Origin: Levilactobacillus brevis
Lineage (GTDB): Bacteria > Bacillota > Bacilli > Lactobacillales > Lactobacillaceae
Direction of reading: 5' to 3'
Length of the DNA stretch: 64,000 nucleotides
NCBI GenBank assembly: GCA_021383565.1
Contig: CP079699.1
Location: 1,922,001 to 1,986,000 of the forward strand
Position numbers and translations under genes: made by a program. This document shows positions 42,421 through 51,657 of the stretch, piece after piece. Within the stretch, counting starts at the first letter, position 1. Each line of letters opens with the position of its first letter. Below the pieces are notes generated by a model. The model worked only from the letters and a program-made list of their open reading frames with translations. It had not been told where the DNA came from and did not search any database.

Positions 42421-44214
42421 ATGCGACCTTGGGCCTTTTGGCGCGACGCTACCCACCATTTCTTCAGCCACTGGGGAAGTTACGTGACCTTGGTTTTCCT
42501 GACCAATCTCGTGGTCAGCTACCTCGCTGTGCCCCTCTTTACGTGGCTGACCTCAGCCTTGATGCGTTGGCAACACGTGCCCTACGTCTCTTATACCAAT
42601 ATCGGTTCGTTAGTCCTGAAGCACCCGCTGGCCATCGTGGGGCTCGTCTTGATCCTGCTCGCCATCGTCACCCTGATTTATTGGCAATTCGCCTATCTTC
42701 TCCTGGGCATCACCAACATTCGTCGGGGACGACCCCAAACCATGTTCAACATTCTGGGGGACACCATCCGCAGCCTCGCCGGCGCCTCGCCCAGCACCTT
42801 TCTCTTCTTTATCGGCTACTTCATCGTCATCATGCCATTTGGGAGTGAATTATTTACGACGCCTCTGCTCAACAAGGCGAAGATTCCGGCTTTCATTACG
42901 AGTTATCTGATGGACAACAACCTTTTTGCCGTTCTGCTCGGCCTCTTCTACATCGGCGCGGCCTACCTCGGAATTCGTTTGATTGCCGTCCTGCCGCTCA
43001 TGATGATCGACCATTACCACAGCCGTGAGGCCATTCGCCTCAGTTGGCAGCGCACACGGGGCCATTTCTGGAACTACTTCTTAAAGATTATCGTGACGTT
43101 GGTCGTTGTCAGTATCGTGGTCGCCTTCATCTATGCCGCACTGTATGTCGGCCAGGTACTCTTCGACAAAACCCACGTGGCGTTGGTCGCCGCAACCGTC
43201 AACCTCTTCTTGATGGAAGTCATCACGGAATTCATCGTCTGCTACGCCACCGTCATCTTCATGATGGTAATTCTCAGCAGTCACGATGTCCACCAGACCA
43301 CACCATCCATGCTCTTTAGCTTCCGTGAACCGGCGAAGACACGACTTCGGACGCGGCTATTGATTGTGAGCGGTCTGGCCGTGATTAGCGCCGCACTCGT
43401 TGGGTTTAACCTGATTTATTTAAACGGACTCGCCATGAGCCGGCCGCTAACCATCGCCCACCGTGGCGTGGACAACGGCAACGGCGTCCAGAACACGATT
43501 CCCGCCATGGTCAAGACCAGCCGTGAGAAACCGGACTACGTGGAAATGGACATCCGGATGACCAAGGACCACCAATTCGTGGTCATGCATGACGGTAACC
43601 TGAAGGCTCTGGCTGGCATTAATCGCAAGGTCTCATCGCTGACGCTCAAGCAGCTCACCAACATTACCGTGACCGAGAACGGTTACCAAGCCAAAATTCC
43701 CAGCTTCAATCACTATCTCAACACGGCAATCCAGCATCACCAAAAATTACTGATTGAGATTAAGACCGGGGGCGCCGACACTCGGGACCTGCCAGAACGC
43801 TTCTACCGCCAATTCGGTGCTCGCATTCTGGCCAATCATGAGCAGGTTCATACCCTAAGTTATACGATCATGAACCGACTAAAAGAAGAGCACCCCGACC
43901 TGTTCGTGAGCTACATCATGCCGTACAATCTGACCTTCCCCCATACGCGAGCCAACGCCTACACCATGGAGGAGACCACGCTCAACGACACCTTCATCGA
44001 GCAGGCGGATCGCGAACACAAAAAGGTCTACGCCTGGGACATTGACGATGTCACCAGCATGGATCAGATGATGTTCATCGGCGTCAACGGCGTCATCACG
44101 AACAACCTGCACCTGATTCAGCAGGAAATTAAAGACAACACGGACCATCCGAGCTACGCCAACCTCTTACTCACGTTTATGAATGATTTGACGTTGGAAA
44201 CGCAGACTCAATAA
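42421..44214 (+). CDS. Membrane-anchored glycerophosphodiester phosphodiesterase
   Basis: This 597-residue protein has about seven to eight N-terminal hydrophobic segments (to about residue 340) and a cytoplasmic or extracellular GDPD domain (about 345-585). LTIAHRGVDNG has the catalytic histidine and arginine, DYVEMDIRMTKDHQFVVMHDGNL has the glutamate, aspartate and second histidine, and LLIEIKTG a late acidic ligand. It releases glycerol 3-phosphate from phosphodiesters, possibly lipoteichoic acid. The ATG at 42421 is preferred over a GTG at 42412; its ribosome site is weak. Confidence 0.85.
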   Translation: MRPWAFWRDATHHFFSHWGSYVTLVFLTNLVVSYLAVPLFTWLTSALMRWQHVPYVSYTNIGSLVLKHPLAIVGLVLILLAIVTLIYWQFAYLLLGITNIRRGRPQTMFNILGDTIRSLAGASPSTFLFFIGYFIVIMPFGSELFTTPLLNKAKIPAFITSYLMDNNLFAVLLGLFYIGAAYLGIRLIAVLPLMMIDHYHSREAIRLSWQRTRGHFWNYFLKIIVTLVVVSIVVAFIYAALYVGQVLFDKTHVALVAATVNLFLMEVITEFIVCYATVIFMMVILSSHDVHQTTPSMLFSFREPAKTRLRTRLLIVSGLAVISAALVGFNLIYLNGLAMSRPLTIAHRGVDNGNGVQNTIPAMVKTSREKPDYVEMDIRMTKDHQFVVMHDGNLKALAGINRKVSSLTLKQLTNITVTENGYQAKIPSFNHYLNTAIQHHQKLLIEIKTGGADTRDLPERFYRQFGARILANHEQVHTLSYTIMNRLKEEHPDLFVSYIMPYNLTFPHTRANAYTMEETTLNDTFIEQADREHKKVYAWDIDDVTSMDQMMFIGVNGVITNNLHLIQQEIKDNTDHPSYANLLLTFMNDLTLETQTQ

Positions 44215-44228
44215 TAATCCAATAACGC

Positions 44229-44268
44229 TAAAAGGCGCGCCAACACAATTGTGCTGACGCGTCTTTTC
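44229..44268. terminator. Bidirectional terminator
   Basis: AAAAGGCGCGCCAACAC pairs with GTGCTGACGCGTCTTTT around CAATT. A-run on one side and U-run on the other serve both convergent genes. Confidence 0.8.
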
Positions 44269-44270
44269 AA

Positions 44271-44795
44271 TTACTTCTTTTCAATCTTTCGAATCGGTCG
44301 CTTGATCAAGTGTAGTAGCTTTTCGGATTGCAGGCGGGCAACGACGGCATCCACCGCAACCTGCATTAACTTTTCGTTGAGATCCTTGGCCGCTGGTTGG
44401 ACCTGTTCCTCGCCTAGATGATGAAGGCGGTCTTCCAGTTGACCAATGAAGTTGTCATAGGCCTGCTTCGGATAGTCGCCGGCCGTGATCTGGTCGATTC
44501 CCGAGCGCACCGTATCCGTTTGGAACATGGGTTTCAGGAGGCTGATCATCAAAATATCCGTTAACTGCATGGTCTGATACTTCTTCTTGACGGGTGCCAA
44601 AATGACGTGGTGTTTCACGTAGTTATTAATCATCGCCGGGGTGATGGTATCAATCCCCAATGGCCCCAGAATATCATTAATCAACGCGGTTACCTGGTCC
44701 ATATAGAGGTCAAACTTCGGTAAATCGTCCCATCGTGGTAACTTCGCCTTGTGCATCTGGTTCTCCCAGCGGGTGTATTGATTATAATCAGCCAT
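44271..44795 (-). CDS. DUF1836 domain protein
   Basis: This 174-residue protein is a member of the DUF1836 group common in Gram-positive bacteria. Visible blocks are LPRWDDLPKFDLYMDQV, ITPAMINNYVKHHVI and KKKYQTMQLTDILMISLLK; the last two look like a MerR-type DNA-binding region (helix then wing-like VxxPxKKxY). It may be a transcription factor. Its target is not evident. The P-type ATPase gene, read in the same direction, ends 146 bases upstream of its start codon. Confidence 0.8.
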   Translation of the reverse strand: MADYNQYTRWENQMHKAKLPRWDDLPKFDLYMDQVTALINDILGPLGIDTITPAMINNYVKHHVILAPVKKKYQTMQLTDILMISLLKPMFQTDTVRSGIDQITAGDYPKQAYDNFIGQLEDRLHHLGEEQVQPAAKDLNEKLMQVAVDAVVARLQSEKLLHLIKRPIRKIEKK

Positions 44796-44940
44796 ATTTC
44801 TTCCCTACCCTTCCGTTTCTAGTTCTCATTATAGCATATTACCTAGTTACAATGACTAGATACGATTGAATATCATAATTTCAGCTAGCGTGCTGACGAG
44901 TTTCGATCGATTGGCTGATTATTTTGTGACTGAACGGCCC

Positions 44941-47280
44941 CTAACGCCAGCGAATACGACTGAGGATGCGTTTACCCAGGATTTCTTGCACCAGGATAAA
45001 GACCGGCTGCACGCTGACCATCAGCGGCAAGTAAATCAGCGCCAACTTCCAATTAATCAGACTGACCAACGAGAAGATCGGCCCCAAGAACAGGAAGATG
45101 ACCGCAAATAACCCCGCCATCAGTGCGATCAGACCAATCTTGAACCGGTTGAGTGGCCGGGCCACCATAATCAACGCATTGAGACTGATCAACCCAGTCA
45201 TTAAGACACTCAGCGTCGAGGTTGTCGCGAAGCTCAGGCTAAATTGCGTACCTAGCCCCATAATCACCAGAATATAGCCCACCACGCAGACTGCGGCCGG
45301 TGCGGCAATCTCCATCACTTGTTTCATAAATCGGTCGGCAATCCGCGCATAGTTAGGCTGTAGCGCCAGGAAGAATGTGGGAATCCCCACCATGAGCGAC
45401 GAGATAGGCGTTAATTGAATGGGTTCGAACGGATAGCTACGACTCATGAAGATAAAGATCAGTGTCAGAACCACGGAATACATGGTCTTAATCAGGTAGA
45501 GCGAGGCCACCCGCTCGATGTTATTGATGACCCGGCGCCCCTCATTGAGGACGTTAATCATCGCGTCAAAGTTCGAATCGACCAGGACAAAATCGGCCAG
45601 ACTCTTCGTGGCCTCACTCCCGGAAGCCATGGCAATACTGCAGTCCGACTGGCGTAGGGCCAGCAAATCGTTCACGCCGTCTCCCGTCATGGCAACGGTG
45701 TGCCCCGCCGTTTGATAAGCCTTGATGAGGCCCTGCTTCTGTTGCGGCGTGACTCGACCAAAGACGTTATAGGTTGCGACAAGCTGGTCATAATCTGGTT
45801 CAGCGCCGACCTGACTCATATCGACTAACCGCTTAGCGCCGGCGATACCCGCCCGATCGGCAATACTAGCCACCGTGACCGGATTGTCCCCGGAAATGAC
45901 CTTCAAGGCCACGTCCTGATTGGCAAAGAAATTAAAGGTATCCTTGGCCCGTGGCCGTAATTCGTCGGTGATTAAAATGAGGCCTAGGGCTTGCGGGTCG
46001 GTCGGCTTGGGCGTGGTCAATGCCGCCACCTTAGCCAGCAGCAAGACCCGATACCCCTGCGCAGCCAGCGTGTGAATTCGCCGCTGAATCGTGACAGGCA
46101 CCGTCTCAAAGATGAACTCCGGTGCCCCCATCACGTAGGCACCGTCCGCGAGTTGGGCGCCACTCCATTTACGACCGGACGAAAACGGCAACACCTGCGA
46201 CGCGTCCACGGTGGGCGTTCCCAACGCCGTCTTGATAGCCGTGGCCGTTTCGTTATCGTCTCCCGTGGCAGCAACGAGTTGCGCCAAGATGGTATTCAAC
46301 CGCTCCGGCGACTGGTCGCTCAGCGCTTCGACGTTTTCCAAAACCAATTTACCATTCGTGATCGTTCCAGTCTTGTCCAGACACAGAACGTCCACGCGCG
46401 CCAAGGCTTCAATCGCGGGTAGTTCCCGGACGAGGACGTGGCGGCGGCCCAGGGTAAATGCTCCCGCCGCCAAGGCGACCGAGGTCAGCAACACGAGGCC
46501 TTCCGGAATCATCCCCACCATCGAGGCTACTGTCCCCAAGATGGCCCGATTTTGGTCCTGCCCCCGCATCAACGCCGAGATAAAGAGTCCGGCCCCTAGC
46601 GGAATAATAGCGAACGTTAACACCTTGATGATTCGATTAATAATGAGCAGGAGTTGGCTAGCTGACCGCCGTTTTTGCTTAGCGGAATGGGCCAACTGCT
46701 TCACGAAGCTACCGCTACCCACCGTGGTCGCCTGGACAATTGCCTTGCCCCCCAAGATGACGCTCCCGGAAACCAATTGATCGTTCGTATTCTTCACGAT
46801 TGGCGTCGACTCCCCAGTAATCTGGGATTCATCGACCTCCATGCCGGCCGTCTCTCGGATGAGCCCGTCCACCGGTAACTGATCGCCCCGACCAATGGCC
46901 AAGAGATCGTCCTGCACAATCTCATCCTGATGGCGCGGTGTTAGCTGGCCCTCACGCAAGACGTCCAGTTTACCTTCCGACAAGAGCGCTAGCTTATCGA
47001 CTTGGCGTTTAGAACGAATTTCCTGGAAGATCCCGATCCCCGTGTTGAAAACCACGACCCCCAAGAATAATAAGTTTTTATAGCTTCCCGTAAACAGCAC
47101 GAGGCCGCCCAGGAGCACGTTAATTAAGTTAAATAGCGTTAATAAATTATCCCGAAAAATCTGTTTGACACTCCGCGTTAGGGGTGGCAACGGGTCGTTC
47201 TTTAAGCCAGCCGCCGCCCGTTGCTGCACCTCGTCTTGCGTTAGGCCTTGGTCTAACGGCGGTAGGTAACGGTCTGTCAT
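44941..47280 (-). CDS. P-type cation-transporting ATPase
   Basis: This 779-residue pump has TGES (155-158), a PEGLV motif in segment 4 (259-263, where Ca/Mg-type pumps have PEGLP), the phosphorylation site DKTGT (302-306), a hinge MTGDGVNDLLAL and about 8-10 membrane segments. It uses ATP to move a cation across the membrane; the ion cannot be named. The ATG at 47280 has AAAGGAGG 8 bases before it; a start at 47313 is less likely. Confidence 0.85.
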   Translation of the reverse strand: MTDRYLPPLDQGLTQDEVQQRAAAGLKNDPLPPLTRSVKQIFRDNLLTLFNLINVLLGGLVLFTGSYKNLLFLGVVVFNTGIGIFQEIRSKRQVDKLALLSEGKLDVLREGQLTPRHQDEIVQDDLLAIGRGDQLPVDGLIRETAGMEVDESQITGESTPIVKNTNDQLVSGSVILGGKAIVQATTVGSGSFVKQLAHSAKQKRRSASQLLLIINRIIKVLTFAIIPLGAGLFISALMRGQDQNRAILGTVASMVGMIPEGLVLLTSVALAAGAFTLGRRHVLVRELPAIEALARVDVLCLDKTGTITNGKLVLENVEALSDQSPERLNTILAQLVAATGDDNETATAIKTALGTPTVDASQVLPFSSGRKWSGAQLADGAYVMGAPEFIFETVPVTIQRRIHTLAAQGYRVLLLAKVAALTTPKPTDPQALGLILITDELRPRAKDTFNFFANQDVALKVISGDNPVTVASIADRAGIAGAKRLVDMSQVGAEPDYDQLVATYNVFGRVTPQQKQGLIKAYQTAGHTVAMTGDGVNDLLALRQSDCSIAMASGSEATKSLADFVLVDSNFDAMINVLNEGRRVINNIERVASLYLIKTMYSVVLTLIFIFMSRSYPFEPIQLTPISSLMVGIPTFFLALQPNYARIADRFMKQVMEIAAPAAVCVVGYILVIMGLGTQFSLSFATTSTLSVLMTGLISLNALIMVARPLNRFKIGLIALMAGLFAVIFLFLGPIFSLVSLINWKLALIYLPLMVSVQPVFILVQEILGKRILSRIRWR

Positions 47281-47452
47281 TTGGGCGTCCTCCTTTACCG
47301 ATTCGTTACCCATATTGTAACCGATAATCCGCTTTCATAACGACTAATCTATTGTCTTTTTCGTGATTCTTAAGTGAAACGCTAGTAGTTCACAGATGCC
47401 GCCACTCGTGGTTAAATGGAGGTGGACCTAATTATCCAAGGGAGGCTTTACG

Positions 47453-47614
47453 ATGAATCATAAATCATCTGCGGTTATTCTATTCATTCTTTACATTATC
47501 TTGTTGGGGTGCATGTTGGCGCATCAAGACATGCTGGCCATGTGGCTCATGACGTTGGGCATGCTGATTGAGGCGTCCATTAACCTGTATGATCAGTTCA
47601 AAACCAAAAAGTAA
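47453..47614 (+). CDS. Small membrane protein, 53 residues
   Basis: AAGGGAGG lies 7 bases before an ATG that opens a 53-residue frame. It has a basic N-terminus (MNHKSS), then two hydrophobic stretches (AVILFILYIILLGCMLA and LAMWLMTLGMLIEASINL), and ends YDQFKTKK. It looks like a two-segment inner-membrane peptide with both ends inside. I recognise no family. It lies between the divergent P-type ATPase and the aldo/keto reductase. Confidence 0.65.
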   Translation: MNHKSSAVILFILYIILLGCMLAHQDMLAMWLMTLGMLIEASINLYDQFKTKK

Positions 47615-47722
47615 GCGTTGCCAGTTCCGCCAAATTGGCCTACCATATTCTTTATAGGCAGGATAACGGCTCGGTCCGCAACGCCACCGTTACCCGCACG
47701 AGAACGCCAAGGAGGAAAACTA

Positions 47723-48571
47723 ATGACACTTACTAGTCTTGCAGATACGCTTAAACTCGCCGATGGCCACGAGATTCCCGGCTTCGGCTTTGGGACTTAC
47801 CTCATCAGTGACCAAGCAGCCATGGATACCACCATTAAGACGGCTTGGGTTCAGGGCTACCGGCTATTTGATACCGCCATGCTCTATCGCAACGAGGATC
47901 TTTTGGGCGAAAGCCTACGCCGCCTTGAGATTCCACGTCAGGAACTCTATCTGACGACCAAGGTCGCCGAAGAGGTCCAGGGTTACGACCAAACGTTAAA
48001 ATCCGTCGAAGGCTCGCTGAAACGCTTGGGCTTAGATTATCTGGATCTCTTGTTGGTTCACTGGCCAGTTCGCGAACACTTCTTCGACACCTGGCGCGCC
48101 TTTGAAAAGCTCAAGGCGGATGGCAAGGTAAAGTCCATCGGGGTCTCGAACTACACCGCCGCGCACTTAGACCTGCTGGCCACCAAGGCTCAGGAAATGC
48201 CCGTAATTGACCAAGTGGAATATCATCCCTACCTCAATCAGCTAGCCCTGCTGGCCTACAATCAGGAGCATCACATCATCACCGAAGCCTGGAGTCCGCT
48301 GGGGCGGCGTGCGGTGCTGGGAGATCCCATGATTGCTAAGATTGGCCACCACCACGACAAGACCGTCGCACAGGTCATTCTCCGCTGGGAACTGCAACAC
48401 GGGATCTTACCGATTCCCAAGTCCCAACACGCCGAACGTATTGCGGAAAACGCGCAGGTCTTTGATTTCACATTGAGCACAGATGAAATGTCCATGATCG
48501 ACCTATTAAACAAGTATCAACGCACGGGAAACGAACCGGAAATTGTGTACGAAACCGGCAAACAATATTAA
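47723..48571 (+). CDS. Aldo/keto reductase
   Basis: This 282-residue NADPH-dependent reductase starts at 47723 (AAGGAGG before the ATG); the long reading to 47618 is rejected. It has GFGFGTYLI, FDTAMLYRNEDLLGESLR with the catalytic Asp-Tyr pair, LTTKV (lysine) and LDLLLVHWPV (histidine), and IPKSQHAERIAENAQVFDF. It reduces aldehydes or ketones; the natural substrate is not evident. Confidence 0.88.
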   Translation: MTLTSLADTLKLADGHEIPGFGFGTYLISDQAAMDTTIKTAWVQGYRLFDTAMLYRNEDLLGESLRRLEIPRQELYLTTKVAEEVQGYDQTLKSVEGSLKRLGLDYLDLLLVHWPVREHFFDTWRAFEKLKADGKVKSIGVSNYTAAHLDLLATKAQEMPVIDQVEYHPYLNQLALLAYNQEHHIITEAWSPLGRRAVLGDPMIAKIGHHHDKTVAQVILRWELQHGILPIPKSQHAERIAENAQVFDFTLSTDEMSMIDLLNKYQRTGNEPEIVYETGKQY

Positions 48572-48579
48572 CACTTTCA

Positions 48580-48622
48580 GACTCACTAACCCCTCGCCCT
48601 TGGGTGCCTAGTGGGTCTTTTT
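48580..48622 (+). terminator. Terminator of the aldo/keto reductase gene
   Basis: GACTCACTA pairs with TAGTGGGTC around a 20-base loop, then T5. Confidence 0.65.
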
Positions 48623-48654
48623 GCGTTCTCCCATGTCTCACCGCCAACTCACAC

Positions 48655-48692
48655 AAAAACGCGCGTTCCGGAATCCGACCAGAACGCGCGCC
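48655..48692 (-). terminator. Terminator of hsp20
   Basis: Minus-strand GGCGCGCGTTC pairs with GAACGCGCGTTTTT around GTCGGATT. Confidence 0.75.
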
Positions 48693-48711
48693 ACAGTATG
48701 ATTGATTGAAA

Positions 48712-49137
48712 TTAGTCGATATTGATTTCGTGATGATCCGCAACATCAGCTTGCTTTGGCAAGGTCAACGTCAAGACCCCATCGGTAAAGCCAGCCTTAA
48801 CTTGCTTCAAGTCAATGTTTGGCAGGTAGAAGGAACGTGCCACATTTTGGCTGTGACGTTCTTGCCGCAAGATCCGGCCGTCGTCATCCTTGGCAGCTTG
48901 GCTAACTTCGGACTTCCCGGTGATCCGCAACGTATTATCGCGGTAGTCCACGTGGATATCATCCTTCTTAAAACCCGGTAATTCAGCCGTAACGACATAA
49001 TCCTTGTCGTGTTCGACAACATCCGTCTTCATTTCGTTATCACCACTGAACATATCGTGACCTAAGTTACCCACTTCATTAAAGAAATTCATTGGATCAA
49101 AGAAATCAAAGTTCCGATTCATAACATCATTAGCCAT
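48712..49137 (-). CDS. Hsp20/alpha-crystallin small heat-shock protein
   Basis: This 141-residue chaperone has the alpha-crystallin core: MKTDVVEHDKDYVVTAELPG, FKKDDIHVDYRDNTLRITG, RQERHSQNVARSFYLP and ADHHEINID at the end. It holds unfolding proteins in the cytosol. ATG at 49137 has AAAGGGG before it. Upstream are CIRCE and a CtsR-like direct repeat. Confidence 0.95.
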   Translation of the reverse strand: MANDVMNRNFDFFDPMNFFNEVGNLGHDMFSGDNEMKTDVVEHDKDYVVTAELPGFKKDDIHVDYRDNTLRITGKSEVSQAAKDDDGRILRQERHSQNVARSFYLPNIDLKQVKAGFTDGVLTLTLPKQADVADHHEINID

Positions 49138-49218
49138 AATCAATTTCCCCTTTCTGCTGTACTGCTTTACTTGATTACATTTTCTATATTAGTCAGTATT
49201 GGTCAGAAATGCAAATAA

Positions 49219-49244
49219 TTAGCACTCAATTTTTAGAGTGCTAA
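49219..49244. promoter_or_regulatory. CIRCE element with 8-bp spacer
   Basis: TTAGCACTC and GAGTGCTAA are perfect CIRCE arms, but the spacer is 8 bases (AATTTTTA) rather than the canonical 9. It is the HrcA repressor site of the hsp20 gene. Confidence 0.85.
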
Positions 49245-49311
49245 TTTAGCCACTTGATTCCTATCATATTGGCATTCGCTTTTGCTAGCAGTCTAGTCGT
49301 TAAATTTTCAA

Positions 49312-49339
49312 AGGTCAAAGAATTCATTTAAAGGTCAAA
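49312..49339. promoter_or_regulatory. CtsR-like half-sites at doubled spacing
   Basis: AGGTCAAA occurs at 49312 and 49332, 20 bases apart. A CtsR box is the same heptad repeated at 10 bases. On the minus strand each reads TTTGACC and can serve as a -35 (TTGACC, 17 bp, TAGACT). Confidence 0.45.
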
Positions 49340-49429
49340 CACTTTTTATGCCCCGATACTCCTACTAATGTAAAAATCGGCCATTTAGTTGCAGGATTAC
49401 CGCCGGCTTAATCAAATCTTTAATTGTCA

Positions 49430-49464
49430 AAAAAGACTCCCAACATTTCTGCTGGAAGTCCGTA
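49430..49464 (-). terminator. Terminator of the acidic hypothetical gene
   Basis: Minus-strand GGACTTCCAGCA pairs with TGTTGGGAGTC, then U6. Confidence 0.7.
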
Positions 49465-49481
49465 ACCATTGAAACATGGTC

Positions 49482-49847
49482 TTAATAAGTTGTCTGGTCA
49501 TTATCCTTAGGGACAACCACCTTTTCACCTAACGCATCGGCCAAGTCTTGCAAAGCCTCTTCACGCGTGGGCACAATGTCCATGTTGAAGAGAATCGAGT
49601 CGATGTCACCACCGGCGAAGTCGAATTGTTCGAAGTAAACGTAAGGATCGTGATCATCGTCATTTTCCAAGAAATGCTTAGTCACGGCCTGTGAAAGTGC
49701 GGTTGCCCAGCCTAAATCGTTCATCTTTGGTAGATCGCGCTTTGTCACATACCCCGTCGTCAATATTAACTTTGCCGCCTTTTCCACGTCATCCGTTGGA
49801 ATCTCAATAGTCGGTTCAATCTTTTCGTCCTTTGGTGTATCTGCCAT
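49482..49847 (-). CDS. Small acidic protein of unknown function
   Basis: This 121-residue protein is acidic and soluble (many D and E, no signal or membrane segment). Blocks are VEKAAKLILTTGYVTKRDLP, LGWATALSQAVTKHFLENDDD and FDSILFNMD-like DIDSILFNMDI. I recognise no family. It lies between hsp20 and a CNNM-type gene on its own transcript with its own terminator, so it may belong to stress adaptation; that is only a guess. Confidence 0.6.
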   Translation of the reverse strand: MADTPKDEKIEPTIEIPTDDVEKAAKLILTTGYVTKRDLPKMNDLGWATALSQAVTKHFLENDDDHDPYVYFEQFDFAGGDIDSILFNMDIVPTREEALQDLADALGEKVVVPKDNDQTTY

Positions 49848-50062
49848 AATTCAAATCTCCTTTGATGTTACTACTTTTAGTCTAGTCCTTTTTGCCAAAA
49901 ACGTTAAGTAACTCATTCCCCAAAGTTAATCCAATTATTTTCCGTTGTTCGGTTGCCAGATAGCCGCTTTGAGCGTAGAATTTGATTCAATCTACTCACT
50001 ATAAAAAGGCGCGCAGACGCGCTATAATAAAGATATAGAATTAATGAAATGAGGAATGATGT

Positions 50063-51430
50063 GTGGATAGCGGTCAGATAGTTGTGAACCTAATTATTAT
50101 TTTAATTACCTTCTTCTTTGCAGCTTTCTTTGTTGCTTGTGAGTTTGCCTTAGTCCAGACGCGTCCCAGTGCCCTCGAAGAAAAGATCGAGGAACTGGAC
50201 AAACCGTCGACTAAGCTCAATCGGGCCATGAAAATGGTCACCAATTTAAATGAATATTTATCAACGACGCAGGTTGGGGTTTCTCTGGCCGGGATTATCT
50301 TAGGGTGGATCGGTGAATCTTTCTTCGTCGATCTCCTGTTGGATGGTCTCGCACCCGCCCACCTGAATACGGCAACCACGCACACGATCAGCGTGATTGT
50401 CGGGGTCTTACTTTTGACCTATCTCGAAGTGGTCTTCACGGAAATTGTACCGAAGAACATTTCGATCGATATGCCAATGAAGGTCCTGATGCTGATCGTC
50501 ACACCGCTGCACTACTGCCACATCTTGTTCTACCCGTTCGTCTGGTTACTCAACACCAGCGCGTCCGGCGTTGTTCGCCTGATGGGCTTGAAGGTCGCCA
50601 ACGAAAGTGACGAGGTCTTCTCCCAAGCCGAAATTCTCAACCTTTCACGGAGTGCCGTGGAGGGTGGCGAACTGGAAAAGAACGACTTGGTCTACATGCA
50701 GCGGGCGTTCGAGTTAAACGATAAGGTCGCTAAAGACATTATGATTGACCGAACGCAGCTGGAAGTCATCGACATCACGGCTAACGTCAAGGAAGCATTG
50801 AACGTTTACCTACAGGAACGCTTTAGCCGGTTGCCGGTGGTCGCAGATGGGGATAAGGATAAGATCCTCGGCTACGTCTACAACTACGACTTGATTCGCC
50901 AACAACAGGTGGATTCCAAGGTGCGGGTCGACAAGTTGATTCGGGATATCTCGACGACACCGGAGACCACGCCCATCACCGAAGTGCTCCAACAGATGAT
51001 TAAGAAACGTACGCCAATCGTGGTGGTCGTCGACGAATACGGGGGAACTTCTGGGATCATCACCGATAAGGACATCTACGAAGAGCTCTTCGGGACCGTC
51101 CGCGATGAGATTGACGATGCCAACGATCAATACATTTTCAAACAACCGAACGGCACTTTCCAAGTCAACGGGAAGATGACCACCTACGACTTTGAACGGT
51201 ATTTCAATACCGATATCAAGGGCTTCGAGACGACAGAAACGGTCACCATGGCCGGGTTTATCATCGACAACTACCCGAACGTCAAGGTCAACGACGTCAT
51301 TCACCTGAAGAACTTCGATCTAAAAGTGCTAGACTACGAGAATTCATTTATTAACTGGTTGGAAGTCACGGTCAATCCGCCCCAAAAGCAGATTGCCACG
51401 ACCGAAGCCCATTCTGACGATAGCAAGTAA
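50063..51430 (+). CDS. CNNM/CorC-type membrane protein (HlyC/CorC family)
   Basis: This 455-residue protein has a DUF21 membrane domain (about 5-190, four segments), a CBS-domain pair (about 210-330: MIDRTQLEVIDI, RFSRLPVVADGDKDKILGYV and TPIVVVVDEYGGTSGI) and a C-terminal CorC_HlyC domain (about 345-435, FQVNGKMTTYDFERYF). Such proteins affect magnesium or cobalt export. GTG start at 50063; GAGGA lies about 8 bases upstream. Confidence 0.87.
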   Translation: MDSGQIVVNLIIILITFFFAAFFVACEFALVQTRPSALEEKIEELDKPSTKLNRAMKMVTNLNEYLSTTQVGVSLAGIILGWIGESFFVDLLLDGLAPAHLNTATTHTISVIVGVLLLTYLEVVFTEIVPKNISIDMPMKVLMLIVTPLHYCHILFYPFVWLLNTSASGVVRLMGLKVANESDEVFSQAEILNLSRSAVEGGELEKNDLVYMQRAFELNDKVAKDIMIDRTQLEVIDITANVKEALNVYLQERFSRLPVVADGDKDKILGYVYNYDLIRQQQVDSKVRVDKLIRDISTTPETTPITEVLQQMIKKRTPIVVVVDEYGGTSGIITDKDIYEELFGTVRDEIDDANDQYIFKQPNGTFQVNGKMTTYDFERYFNTDIKGFETTETVTMAGFIIDNYPNVKVNDVIHLKNFDLKVLDYENSFINWLEVTVNPPQKQIATTEAHSDDSK

Positions 51431-51442
51431 AACTGGTACGAG

Positions 51443-51476
51443 AAAAGCCGCCGCCCATTTCGGGTGACGGCTTTTT
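51443..51476. terminator. Terminator between the CNNM gene and the small membrane gene
   Basis: AAAAGCCGCCGCCC pairs with GGGTGACGGCTTTTT around ATTTC; it works in both directions. Confidence 0.8.
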
Positions 51477-51477
51477 C

Positions 51478-51657
51478 CTACGAACGCTTCACAAAGCCAG
51501 CCAGTGTGTAGCCCACGCCACCCACTAGGCAAGCCAACGAAACCCACCAGAAGACACTGGTGAAGCTCACCGACAGGACATTAGGCAACATTAGGCCAAT
51601 GACTACTAGCCCGCTCCAGAAGCGTACAGTGCGGTAAAAACGATGGTTCCAGGACAT
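51478..51657 (-). CDS. Small membrane protein, 59 residues
   Basis: The ATG at 51657 has AGGAGG 7 bases before it. The protein starts MSWNHRFYRTVRFWSG and has two hydrophobic segments (LVVIGLMLPNVLSVSF and VFWWVSLACLVGGVGYTLAG), ending FVKRS. The 31 codons upstream in the same frame are unlikely. I recognise no family. Confidence 0.65.
   Translation of the reverse strand: MSWNHRFYRTVRFWSGLVVIGLMLPNVLSVSFTSVFWWVSLACLVGGVGYTLAGFVKRS

Noticed and set aside
42429-42848. 139-codon plus-strand frame inside the phosphodiesterase gene
   Set aside because: It lies in another frame of a gene with clear membrane segments and a GDPD domain, and is rich in R and H, typical of a shadow.
46211-46780. 189-codon plus-strand frame antisense to the P-type ATPase
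   Set aside because: The opposite strand carries an unbroken ATPase with all motifs; this is a shadow frame.
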